In this document: positions 48,861 to 57,573 of the stretch, in pieces
How the letters are laid out: each line of letters opens with the position of its first letter
Position numbering within the stretch: position 1 is the first letter of the stretch
Assembly: GCF_050916235.1 (NCBI RefSeq)
Contig: NZ_CP104854.1
Coordinates: 3,286,001 to 3,350,000 of the forward strand
Origin: Maridesulfovibrio sp050916235
GTDB taxonomy: Bacteria; Desulfobacterota; Desulfovibrionia; Desulfovibrionales; Desulfovibrionaceae
DNA: 64,000 nucleotides
Direction of reading: 5' to 3'
Program-made: the position numbers and the translations under genes
Notes under the pieces: model-generated
What the model was told of the DNA's origin: nothing
Databases searched by the model: none
What the model saw: only the letters and a program-made list of their open reading frames with translations

Positions 48861-51272
48861 ATGAATGATGCAGAGTTGAAGAAAAGGCTTCTTGCGGCTT
48901 TCCGGGGTGAAAGTACGGAACGTCTGCGGGTGTTGTCCTCCGATTTCCTCAAGCTTGATCAGGGCGCACCGGAAGATGAGGCCCACCGCCTGATCGAGTC
49001 GTCCTACCGGGAACTTCACAGTCTCAAGGGTGCGGCCCGTGCTGTGGGCCTTGGTGCTGTAGAACGATTCTGTCAGGTTTTTGAATCATTTTTTTCGGAA
49101 CTCAAGAATAAGAACCTGCTGCCTCCCAAGAATGTCTGTGCGGCCATGCTTGGCTGGCTGGATGTGCTGGAAGAACTCATGTCCCGGGAGGATGAGTCCG
49201 ATTCATCTCTTTCCAATCCTTCTTTTGCCGTAGCCCTTTCGCAGATGCAGGAGCTGACCTCCTACGGGGTTGCCGTTGCAAGTGCTGATTTCTTTGCTTC
49301 GCCGGAGCTGGTCGGAAAGACTGGAGGTCCTTATGCCGGAGGTGCGGCGGTTGCCACAGGCTCGGAAGGCGGTGATCCGTGCTGTTCCACCGAAGAGGTC
49401 CCGGAGGACGTTGCTGACGAAACTGCAGCCGCTGCGGCTCAGTCCGGTCTGGTGGCCCACGGGCTTGAGGACGCATGTCGGGCTGCCGGTGAGGCTGTGC
49501 AGAAGAATGGCAGGAGTGAAGGCCTGCCGGGAAACCGGGCAGCCCTGAATGATTCGGTACGGATCAGCTCGTCCTTTCTGACCGGGTTGCTGCTGCGCAC
49601 GGAAGAACTTATTTCGTCCCGCAATTCTCAAAGGGCGAGAGCCCGCGAGGTTCTGGACCTTGAGAAGATTTTTTCCGGCTACCATACGTTTTTTCAGGAG
49701 CTGCATGAACAGCAACAGCATTCCGCCGATGAGGAAGAGCTCGCAGTTTATGCGGACATGGGCAGTCGCCTTGATTCCTTTTCGCGCAGGCTTTCCCAGC
49801 TTTCGTCAGATGTACAGAAGGATCAGTGGGAACTTTCGTCAAAAGTGGGTTCCCTGCTGGGCGACTTCAAAAATTCCATGCTCCTGCCGTTTTCTTCCAT
49901 GACGGAGATGTTTCCGCGGGTGGTGCGCACCCTTGCAGCAGAACACGGAAAGCAGTGTGAGCTGAACGTTTCCGGGGAAAGCGTCCGCATTGACCGGCGT
50001 ATTCTTGAAATGCTTCATGACCCGCTTATGCACATGGTCAGGAACTCAGTTGATCATGGTATCGAGCCTCCTGCTGAACGTGCGGCGGCCGGCAAGGCGA
50101 CGATGGGACATATTTCTTTTTCCATCACCCAGACGGACAGGGATGTGGTCAAGATTGTCTACGCCGATGACGGGCGTGGAGTGGACTGCGATAAACTCCG
50201 CGCACGGTCGGTGGTGCAGGGGCTTTTTTCCGAAGAGGAGGCCGGGCGCATGGACCGGCGTTCCATTCTGGATCTGGTGTTTGTGTCCGGCATATCAACC
50301 AGTGACATAATCACCGATATATCGGGACGCGGGCTGGGAATGGCCATTGTCCGGGACAAGATTGAATCCCTTGGCGGCAGTGTTGTTGTGGCAAGTCCGG
50401 ATGGGCGTGGTTTCAGGCTGGTGATGAATATCCCGGTGGCCCTGACATCGTTTCGGGGAATAGTTGTGGAGTCCGGCGGAAGTGTATTTGTTGTTCCCAA
50501 GGCCGGGGTGCGCAAGGTTCTGCTGGCTAGGCAGGATGATATTGCCACTGCCGGGGGACGCGAGACCATTGTTTATTCGGGACGTCCGATTCCGCTGGTG
50601 AGTCTTACGGATATTCTGGAACTCAGTTCGGCTGATACGGAGAAGAAGTCATTCCCGGTGCTGATCATGGGCAAGGGGCGCAAGACTGTCGGTATCAGTA
50701 TGGAAGACCTGCTTGGGGAACAGGATGTAATGGCCAAGAGCATGGGGCCTATGCTGAAACGGGTGCGCAATGTTTCGGGAATATCCATGCTGGGCAGCGG
50801 AAGGCTTGCTCCTATTCTGCATGGACCGGATATGGTCCGCACGGCCCTTGGCATCAGTTCAGGGCACAGGCGTCAGGCTTTCACCCACCTGATCGGGGTG
50901 CGTGAAAGGAAAACCGTACTGGTGGCCGAGGATTCAATTACTTCCCGCATGTTGCTCAAAAATGTGCTGGAGGCCGCAGGGTACAATGTCCATACTGCCG
51001 TTGACGGCCGTGATGCCCTGAATATGATCCGGCAGGAACTGCCGGATATTCTTGTTTCTGATGTGGAAATGCCGCACATGGACGGATTTACGCTAACCGC
51101 CTCTGTAAGGAAGATGGCTCAGGGAGGACGGCTGCCGATAGTACTGGTGACCTCGCTTGGGTCTCAGGAAGACCGGGAGCGCGGAGTGGAGGCAGGGGCG
51201 GATGCATATATTATCAAGTCAAGTTTTGACCAGGGAACCCTGCTTGACGTGATCGGCAGGTTGATCGGTTAA
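48861..51272 (+). CDS. cheA: Hybrid CheA histidine kinase with receiver domain (WspE-like)
   Basis: 803 residues. Hpt domain with phospho-acceptor His53 in ELHSLKGAARAV; a long linker rich in Ala/Gly; dimer helices; HATPase domain with MVRNSVDHGIEPP (N box, near 392), DDGRGVD (G1) and ISGRGLGMAIV (near 487); CheW-like regulatory domain (~525-660, FRGIVVESGGSVFVVPKAGV); and a C-terminal receiver (~680-803, LVAEDSITSRMLL, phospho-Asp in ILVSDVEMPHMDG near 733). This Hpt-kinase-CheW-REC order is that of WspE and FrzE. The attached receiver can act as phosphate sink or output. Central enzyme of the cluster. Confidence 0.94.
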   Translation: MNDAELKKRLLAAFRGESTERLRVLSSDFLKLDQGAPEDEAHRLIESSYRELHSLKGAARAVGLGAVERFCQVFESFFSELKNKNLLPPKNVCAAMLGWLDVLEELMSREDESDSSLSNPSFAVALSQMQELTSYGVAVASADFFASPELVGKTGGPYAGGAAVATGSEGGDPCCSTEEVPEDVADETAAAAAQSGLVAHGLEDACRAAGEAVQKNGRSEGLPGNRAALNDSVRISSSFLTGLLLRTEELISSRNSQRARAREVLDLEKIFSGYHTFFQELHEQQQHSADEEELAVYADMGSRLDSFSRRLSQLSSDVQKDQWELSSKVGSLLGDFKNSMLLPFSSMTEMFPRVVRTLAAEHGKQCELNVSGESVRIDRRILEMLHDPLMHMVRNSVDHGIEPPAERAAAGKATMGHISFSITQTDRDVVKIVYADDGRGVDCDKLRARSVVQGLFSEEEAGRMDRRSILDLVFVSGISTSDIITDISGRGLGMAIVRDKIESLGGSVVVASPDGRGFRLVMNIPVALTSFRGIVVESGGSVFVVPKAGVRKVLLARQDDIATAGGRETIVYSGRPIPLVSLTDILELSSADTEKKSFPVLIMGKGRKTVGISMEDLLGEQDVMAKSMGPMLKRVRNVSGISMLGSGRLAPILHGPDMVRTALGISSGHRRQAFTHLIGVRERKTVLVAEDSITSRMLLKNVLEAAGYNVHTAVDGRDALNMIRQELPDILVSDVEMPHMDGFTLTASVRKMAQGGRLPIVLVTSLGSQEDRERGVEAGADAYIIKSSFDQGTLLDVIGRLIG

Positions 51273-51324
51273 ATGCGGATGGACCGGATTCTCATATTTT
51301 TGTCAGTGTATCTACGGGGTAAAT

Positions 51325-52380
51325 GTGATTAGGGTCTTGATTGTTGATGATTCCGCTGTGGTGCGGGAGCTTTTTACTGAAATGTTCGGACGTGAGCCGG
51401 ACTTTGAAGTTGTCGGCTGTGCCGAGGACGGGGCTACGGCCTTGGACATGGTCCGCAAGTTTGCGCCCGATGTTGTTACCATGGATGTTAACCTGCCTGA
51501 TTGTGACGGTTTTTCGGTTACCAGAACGATAATGGAGCAGTGTCCGGTACCCATTGTAATCGTGAGCTCCTTCTACAGTTCATCGGACGCCGAGTTGGGG
51601 TTCAGGCTTCTGGATACCGGCGCGCTGGCATTCCATGACAAGCCGGTGTTCGGTGGGGCTGATTTTAAGGAGCGCATGGCCGAAATCATCATGACCGTGC
51701 GGCTGATGTCCGAGGTCCGGGTGGTCAGGCGTAGAAGCCGGTTCCGGAGAACTGATTCGTGGAAGGAGGAACCGCAGGTCAAGCGGGTGGAATACAAAGG
51801 TGACAAGGGGCAGGTCGTATGCATAGGGGCATCGACTGGCGGCCCTCAGGCGATCAAGCGGGTGCTGCAGGATCTTCCGGTTGGAATAGGGGTGCCTGTT
51901 CTGGTGGTGCAGCACATGTCCGGGGGATTTATCGAAGGCATGGTAAACTGGCTCAAGGACAATACCGGGCATGACATCCGTATCGCCCGATCCGGGGAAA
52001 GATTTGAGCCGGGGACTATTTATTTTGCGCCGGAAGGATTTCATATGGAGATTTCCTCCCAGATGACTGCTGTTCTGACCGATGCCCCCCCTGTTAACGG
52101 AATAAGACCCACTGTTTCAGCCCTGTTCGCTTCTGTGGCCCGCAATCTCGGCCGTGGATGCATCGGTGTGCTTCTTACAGGTATGGGGCGCGACGGGGCA
52201 GACGAGCTGCTTGAAATCCGCAGAAGCGGCGGTTACACCATTGTTCAGGACGAGGAAACGTCCATTGTTTTCGGTATGCCCGGTGAGGCTATGAAAATCG
52301 GGGCTGCCGTATCCGTGCTGCCCCTGGATCGTATCGGGGCGGAAATTGTCAGTGTTGTTTGCGGCGGGGCTGGAGGTTAA
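51325..52380 (+). CDS. cheB: CheB chemotaxis methylesterase response regulator
   Basis: 351 residues from a GTG start with ACGGGGT upstream. The N-terminal receiver has D8, D9 and phospho-Asp54 in VVTMDVNLPDCDG. The C-terminal methylesterase has the triad Ser in GASTGGP (near 170), His in VVQHMSGGF (near 196) and Asp in LTGMGRDGAD (near 290). It removes methyl groups added by CheR, giving adaptation; matches WspF. A linker of basic residues (RVVRRRSRFRR) joins the domains. GGAGG at its 3' end serves the next gene. Confidence 0.94.
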   Translation: MIRVLIVDDSAVVRELFTEMFGREPDFEVVGCAEDGATALDMVRKFAPDVVTMDVNLPDCDGFSVTRTIMEQCPVPIVIVSSFYSSSDAELGFRLLDTGALAFHDKPVFGGADFKERMAEIIMTVRLMSEVRVVRRRSRFRRTDSWKEEPQVKRVEYKGDKGQVVCIGASTGGPQAIKRVLQDLPVGIGVPVLVVQHMSGGFIEGMVNWLKDNTGHDIRIARSGERFEPGTIYFAPEGFHMEISSQMTAVLTDAPPVNGIRPTVSALFASVARNLGRGCIGVLLTGMGRDGADELLEIRRSGGYTIVQDEETSIVFGMPGEAMKIGAAVSVLPLDRIGAEIVSVVCGGAGG

Positions 52381-52382
52381 GA

Positions 52383-54860
52383 GTGCTGAACAGACATATT
52401 CTTGTGGTGGAGGACAGCCTTACGCAGGCTGTTAAACTGGAATTTTTCCTGCACAGCAAAGGCTTTATTGTTTCATTGGCTGCAACTGCGGAGCAGGCCC
52501 TTGAAATAATGGACAAGAAGAAAATCGATCTTGTCATAAGCGACATCATCATGCCCGGTATGGACGGGTATGAGCTTTGCGAAAAGATAAGGGGGAATTC
52601 CCGTTACGAAACCGTTCCTGTCATTCTGCTGACAAGTCTGTCCGATCCCGGTGACATCATAAAAGGCCTCAAGAGCGGGGCGACAAATTTTGTGACCAAG
52701 CCTTACGATGAGGCGCTGCTGCTGGGGCGCATCATGTCTGTTCTGAAGCCGGGCGCCCTGCACGGCGGACAGCCGGTTACACAGGAAGTCGATTTTGAAT
52801 TTCATGGTGAAAAGCATGTGCTCAAGGCCGACTTCAGTCAGGTCTTTCACCTGCTGCTGGCCACCTACGAGAATACGCTGCTTCAGTCCCGCCAACTTGA
52901 TTCCGCCCACCGCAAACTTGTTTCACGCGAAGAACAGCTCAGTTCGGTTCTTGCCTCCATGGCCGCCAAGATTGCTGTTTTGGACCCGAAGCTCAAGCTC
53001 ATCGCTGCCAATGAATCGTGGCGGGAACTGTTCATGCCCGGTTGCAGTGAAGCGGAAATCGAAGGCGTGGATTTCGGGGAGGCCGTTTCCGCGTCCGGTT
53101 GTCTTTCCGGATCACCTGATGCCATGCTTGAGGGAGTGCGTTCGGTTATCAGCGGGGAGATGGATAAGTTTTCGTACGAGTATTCTCTTGATCGCAGGGG
53201 CAGATCATCCGGGGCATGGTATCTGCTTGAGGTTACTCCCATGCGCGGGAAATCCGGGGGTGCGGTTGCTTCCTTTATCGAGATAACAGACCGTAAGAAC
53301 ATGGAGCGCGAACTCATCGAAGCCCGTGACGCCGCTGAGCAGGCCAACCGCTTCAAGTCCCGATTTCTTGCTTCCATGAGTCATGAAATCCGTACTCCGC
53401 TCAACGCGGTCATCGGCATGACCGACCTGACCCTGCGCTCAGAACTCACCCAGGAGCAGGTGGACAACCTTGAAATAGTGCGCCTCTCGGCAGCCCAGCT
53501 GATGACCCTGATCAACGATATTCTTGATCTTTCCAAGGTTGAAGCGCGCATGCTGAAGCTGGAGAAAAAGGATTTCAGCCTAAGCGAAGCCCTGTATGCC
53601 GTTGTGAAAAGTATGGAGCAGCAGGCTCGTGACAAGCGTCTGGTACTCAGCCTGGATATTGATGACGATGTTCCTGAAGTTGTCTGTGGTGATGAGGGGC
53701 GGCTCAAGCAGATTCTGTACAACCTTGTGGGCAATTCGCTCAAGTTTACCGATCAGGGTGGAATTTTCGTTCAGGTCTCTGTGCTGGATGGAAACGGTCA
53801 CTCGGGGCAGGTCATGCTGCAGGTGGCGGTGCGTGATACCGGTATTGGCATTCCCGAAGAAAAACAGGCCCTTATTTTTGAAAGTTTCCGGCAGGCTGAC
53901 GATACTACAACCCGCAAATTCGGGGGAACCGGACTCGGGCTGGCAATTTCCCGTGAGCTGGTGGAAATGATGGATGGCGGAATCAGTGTGCGCAGTTCCG
54001 AAGGATACGGCAGTGTCTTCACGTTCACAGTTATCCTGCAGCCCGGAGATCCGGCACGGGTCATTTCAGACCACCGCGAAAAGAACAGGAATGGCTCAGC
54101 CGATGCTCAGGGCTGTTTCAGAATCCTTCTGGTTGAGGACAATCCGATCAACGTGAAGGTTGCCACCAGTCTGCTCAGGAAAATGGGGCACACGGTGGAG
54201 GTTGCCGGAAACGGGGTGGAGGCCATAAGTCTTCTGCCGAATATTTCCGTGGACCTGATACTGATGGATATTGAAATGCCCGAAATGGACGGCTTTGATG
54301 CTTCGCGCAATATCCGTATGGGCATTGCCGGTGAATCCAACCGGAATATCCCCATTATCGCCATGTCGGCCCATGCCATGGCCGGGATCAAGGAAAAGTG
54401 TACGAAGTCCGGAATGAACGACTATATTGCCAAGCCGGTGCAGTATCAGGCATTGCAGAACATCATTCAGGACACACTGAAAAACTTCAGCCCTGCGCCG
54501 GTGGTAAAGCCTGTCGAGCCGGTAGTGAGAGTGTCAGTGCTGGACCGCGAGAAGGCGGATGACATGTACCACGGAGATTCAGCCCTTTATTCCGAGCTGT
54601 GCACCATGTTTCTTACTGACGTGGAAACGGAAATCCAAAGCTTTGACCTTGCATGGCGATCTGAAGACCGGGATACTGCAAGAAGGATAGCCCATACCCT
54701 CAAGAGCAGTTGCGCGGCGATCTGCGCCCCCCACGCAAGGGAAGTTGCCATGAAGCTTGAAAAAGCCGTGCTTGCCGATGACCCGGAAGCAGTACGCGGA
54801 TGCCTTGACCGGTTCAGGACGGAATCGGAAATGATACGCGCTGAACTTGCAGTACAGTAA
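52383..54860 (+). CDS. Hybrid histidine kinase: REC-PAS-HisKA-HATPase-REC-Hpt
   Basis: 825 residues from a GTG at 52383 placed six bases after GGAGG; an upstream in-frame start inside cheB is less likely. Order: receiver 1 (LVVEDSLTQAVKLEFF, Asp54 in LVISDIIMPGMDG), linker, PAS (~185-300), HisKA with MSHEIRTPLNAVIGMTDL (His near 334), HATPase (NLVGNSLKFTD, DTGIGIP, GGTGLGLAIS), receiver 2 (LLVEDNPINVKVA, Asp near 628 in LILMDIEMPEMDG) and Hpt (ARRIAHTLKSSCAA, His near 769). No membrane segment. It starts two bases after cheB and sits where wspR lies in Wsp clusters, so receiver 1 may take phosphate from CheA-REC and pass control to a kinase-based phosphorelay. No partner regulator is encoded nearby. 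Confidence 0.92.
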   Translation: MLNRHILVVEDSLTQAVKLEFFLHSKGFIVSLAATAEQALEIMDKKKIDLVISDIIMPGMDGYELCEKIRGNSRYETVPVILLTSLSDPGDIIKGLKSGATNFVTKPYDEALLLGRIMSVLKPGALHGGQPVTQEVDFEFHGEKHVLKADFSQVFHLLLATYENTLLQSRQLDSAHRKLVSREEQLSSVLASMAAKIAVLDPKLKLIAANESWRELFMPGCSEAEIEGVDFGEAVSASGCLSGSPDAMLEGVRSVISGEMDKFSYEYSLDRRGRSSGAWYLLEVTPMRGKSGGAVASFIEITDRKNMERELIEARDAAEQANRFKSRFLASMSHEIRTPLNAVIGMTDLTLRSELTQEQVDNLEIVRLSAAQLMTLINDILDLSKVEARMLKLEKKDFSLSEALYAVVKSMEQQARDKRLVLSLDIDDDVPEVVCGDEGRLKQILYNLVGNSLKFTDQGGIFVQVSVLDGNGHSGQVMLQVAVRDTGIGIPEEKQALIFESFRQADDTTTRKFGGTGLGLAISRELVEMMDGGISVRSSEGYGSVFTFTVILQPGDPARVISDHREKNRNGSADAQGCFRILLVEDNPINVKVATSLLRKMGHTVEVAGNGVEAISLLPNISVDLILMDIEMPEMDGFDASRNIRMGIAGESNRNIPIIAMSAHAMAGIKEKCTKSGMNDYIAKPVQYQALQNIIQDTLKNFSPAPVVKPVEPVVRVSVLDREKADDMYHGDSALYSELCTMFLTDVETEIQSFDLAWRSEDRDTARRIAHTLKSSCAAICAPHAREVAMKLEKAVLADDPEAVRGCLDRFRTESEMIRAELAVQ

Positions 54861-55051
54861 CTTTGGTGAAAGTTTTCTTCCTGTTCATTCAGTCTGCCGA
54901 GCGATTTAAGTGTGCCTGAAAATACAGTCAATTTTATCTTCAATACCACATTTGAAAATTTGAACGGTTTGTTCCCGCTTCCAAGTATAACCTGACCCGG
55001 CAGGATTAAAAAGACCGGCGGATGGAAAAAATATCCAATCTCCAATTTAAG

Positions 55052-55102
55052 ACAAAAAAACTGAAACCCACGAACTTGAAAGAACGTGGGTTTCTGTTTT
55101 TT
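55052..55102. terminator. Bidirectional terminator between hybrid kinase and pgm
   Basis: Stem GAAACCCACG/CGTGGGTTTC with TTTTTTT on the minus side and TTTTTT on the plus side; serves the convergent genes. Confidence 0.88.
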
Positions 55103-55151
55103 GATTGCGAGTCGGTATCTGTTCGGGAGCAGTCCCGTTGTCAATGGCCGA

Positions 55152-56801
55152 TTACTTAAGGGCAACCTCAAAGGCCGCGTTGACTATCTTGGCCGCTTCT
55201 TCCTGGATGGCTACAAGGTGAGCCAGTCCTTTGAAGGATTCGGCGTAGATCTTGTAAATTGATTCAGTTCCGGAGGGACGCGCAGCAAACCAGCCGTTTT
55301 CAGTGACCACCTTCAGGCCGCCGATTGCTTCTCCGTTGCCGGGGGCGGCGGTGAGTCGTTCTTCGATCTTTTCTCCGGCCAGAGTTCTTGCCTGGACCAT
55401 GTCCGGGGTGAGGATGCTGAAGGCTTTCTTCTGTTCTTCAGTGGCCGGGGTATCGATGCGTTTGTAGACCGGGCTGCCGAAATCCCTTTCAAGGGCGGTG
55501 TAGTGCTCGCCGGGGTCCTTGCCGGTAATGGCGGTGATCTCGGCGGCCAGCAGGTTCATGATGATGCCGTCCTTGTCAGTTGTCCACACTGTTCCGTCCT
55601 TGCGCAGGAAGGAGGCACCGGCACTTTCCTCTCCGCCGAAGCCGCAGGTTCCGGCAAAGAGCGGGTCAACGAACCATTTGAACCCGACCGGTACTTCCAT
55701 GAGCGGATGACCTATGGACCTGGCCACCCTGTCGATCATGGAGCTGGAGACAAGGGTCTTGCCCACAGCCAGATCCGGACGCCATTGCGGTCTGTTCTTG
55801 AACAGGTACTCAATGGCTACGGACAGGTAGTGGTTTGGGTTCATCAGCCCGCGGCTTTTGGTGACAATACCGTGGCGGTCAGTGTCCGGGTCGTTGGCGA
55901 ATGAAATGTCGAATTTATCCTTGAGCTCTATGAGTCCGGCCATGGCGTAGGGGGAGGAGCAGTCCATGCGGATCTTGCCGTCCTTGTCCACGTGCATGAA
56001 GGCGTACATGGGATCGAGCTTCTTATTCACCACGCTCAGGTTCAGCTTGTACCTTTCAGCAATGGGCTCCCAGAAATCAATGGCTGCTCCGCCAAGGGGA
56101 TCAACACCGATGGAAAGGCCTGCGGACGCGATTGCCTGCATGTCCACGATGTTCTCAAGGTCGTTGATGTACGGAGTGGCGAAATCGTAATCGCGGGTGG
56201 TGTCAGCCTTTAGGGCGCGGCTCATGGGGATGCGTTTAACATCCTTGAGTCCGTTTTTGAGTATTTCATTGGCCCTGTTCTGGATGGTGCTGGTTACCGA
56301 TGTCCCGGCCGGACCTCCGCTGGGGGGATTGTATTTGAATCCGCCGTCACGGGGAGGGTTGTGCGATGGAGTGATGACTACGCCATCGGCGAACGCATCC
56401 CTGCGGACCCGGTTGTAGGTCAGGATTGCGTGGGAGATGGCCGGGGTCGGGGTGTAGCCTTTATCGTTGATCAGCACTGTTACACCGTTGGCGGCGAAGA
56501 CTTCCAGTGCGGAAATGTGGGCCGGTTCGGAAAGGGCATGTGGGTCTTTGCCCATATACAGGGGACCGGTGTAGCCCATGGATTTTCTGTATTCGCAGAT
56601 GGATTGGGCTATGGCAAGTATGTGGTCCTCGTTGAAAGATCCGTCGAGTGAAGACCCGCGGTGCCCGGAAGTCCCGAATGAAACGAGCTGTGAGTCAACG
56701 GACGGGTCCGGTTTGATCGAGTAATAGGCCGATACCAGTTTGGGTATGTTTTCAAGTATTTCTGCCGGTGCCGGCTTTCCTGCAAGTGCGCTGAGTGACA
56801 T
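55152..56801 (-). CDS. pgm: Phosphoglucomutase (alpha-D-glucose phosphate-specific)
   Basis: Interconverts glucose 1- and 6-phosphate, feeding glycogen, trehalose or sugar nucleotides for surface glycans. FGTSGHRGSSLDGSFNEDH marks the Pgm type; VVITPSHNPPRDGGFKYNPP holds the catalytic phosphoserine (near 145); FANDPDTDRHGIV is the magnesium site; FGGEESAGASFLR and AARPSGTESIYKIY are the sugar- and phosphate-binding loops. 549 residues, full length. Lone gene flanked by terminator and long intergenic region. Confidence 0.96.
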   Translation of the reverse strand: MSLSALAGKPAPAEILENIPKLVSAYYSIKPDPSVDSQLVSFGTSGHRGSSLDGSFNEDHILAIAQSICEYRKSMGYTGPLYMGKDPHALSEPAHISALEVFAANGVTVLINDKGYTPTPAISHAILTYNRVRRDAFADGVVITPSHNPPRDGGFKYNPPSGGPAGTSVTSTIQNRANEILKNGLKDVKRIPMSRALKADTTRDYDFATPYINDLENIVDMQAIASAGLSIGVDPLGGAAIDFWEPIAERYKLNLSVVNKKLDPMYAFMHVDKDGKIRMDCSSPYAMAGLIELKDKFDISFANDPDTDRHGIVTKSRGLMNPNHYLSVAIEYLFKNRPQWRPDLAVGKTLVSSSMIDRVARSIGHPLMEVPVGFKWFVDPLFAGTCGFGGEESAGASFLRKDGTVWTTDKDGIIMNLLAAEITAITGKDPGEHYTALERDFGSPVYKRIDTPATEEQKKAFSILTPDMVQARTLAGEKIEERLTAAPGNGEAIGGLKVVTENGWFAARPSGTESIYKIYAESFKGLAHLVAIQEEAAKIVNAAFEVALK

Positions 56802-57279
56802 CTAGTCCTCCGGTTTTTTATGTACAAGTGGAGAATATCAAAGAAATGTAAAAAAACAATAGCAGCCGGATTCTTTTTCAGTGATTGTTTTCCGGCTTTA
56901 TGCACTCGGATTCGATACAGGTAACAGGTAGAGGCTCCCTTTGTCCATAAAACCGGTACCCGCCGGGGGTGGAAATGTGGACAAAAATACTTACTTAATA
57001 CGGTATGATAAGTGGGATAATTAAAGGGGTTGATTGCTTCGGGGATTAAGCTCAGAGAGATGTCGCCCTTGTCTTTCCGTTTATTTCAGTGGCGGACAGG
57101 GAGCCTGTGAGGGCGGGTTTCATGTTGCAGTTGCTTTTATTAAGTGCTTGCGGGTGAAGGCAAGTATTTACGTTCTTGATAGTTGTATTTAGCTGTCGGA
57201 ATGATAAGATGTAAGCAACCAGTTAAATCATGTGATTATTTATTTGAAAATTTACCTGCGGTTACGTCGGGAGGATTAT
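56802..57279 (+). other. Divergent intergenic region
   Basis: 478 bases between pgm and the small membrane protein. AT-rich at 56820-56880 and 56980-57030 and near 57180-57250. It must carry both promoters. No gene or clear promoter hexamers recognised. Confidence 0.5.
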
Positions 57280-57573
57280 ATGTTTGAGGCAGTATCTGTT
57301 AAAGAGGTTGAACTTCTTACTCTTGCCGGGGGCATAGGTGTTCTTGGTTTTGTTTTCTGGAACAGGACAGTGCTGCGGCTGGTTCCTGACTCCGGACTCC
57401 TTCTAGCCTCATATTGCTGTTTCCTCCTTGCCTGGACTTTTACTGTCGTTGAATCGCTTGTGTTTGGTGACATCCTGAACCTTTGTGAGCATGCCATGTA
57501 TGCCCTTGGCAGCATACTGCTTTGCTGGTGGTGCTGCAGTACTGCAGCCATAAGAGGGGGCGGAAGTGAATAG
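57280..57573 (+). CDS. Small three-helix membrane protein coupled to a histidine kinase
   Basis: 97 residues from the ATG at 57280 with a perfect GGGAGG site; the longer frame from 57232 is less likely. Three hydrophobic helices (LLTLAGGIGVLGFVFW, LLLASYCCFLLAWTFTVV, MYALGSILLCWWCC). The end overlaps the kinase start by eight bases, so the two are translationally coupled and probably form one sensor complex. Cys- and Trp-rich third helix (CWWCC) is notable. No family recognised. Confidence 0.78.
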   Translation: MFEAVSVKEVELLTLAGGIGVLGFVFWNRTVLRLVPDSGLLLASYCCFLLAWTFTVVESLVFGDILNLCEHAMYALGSILLCWWCCSTAAIRGGGSE

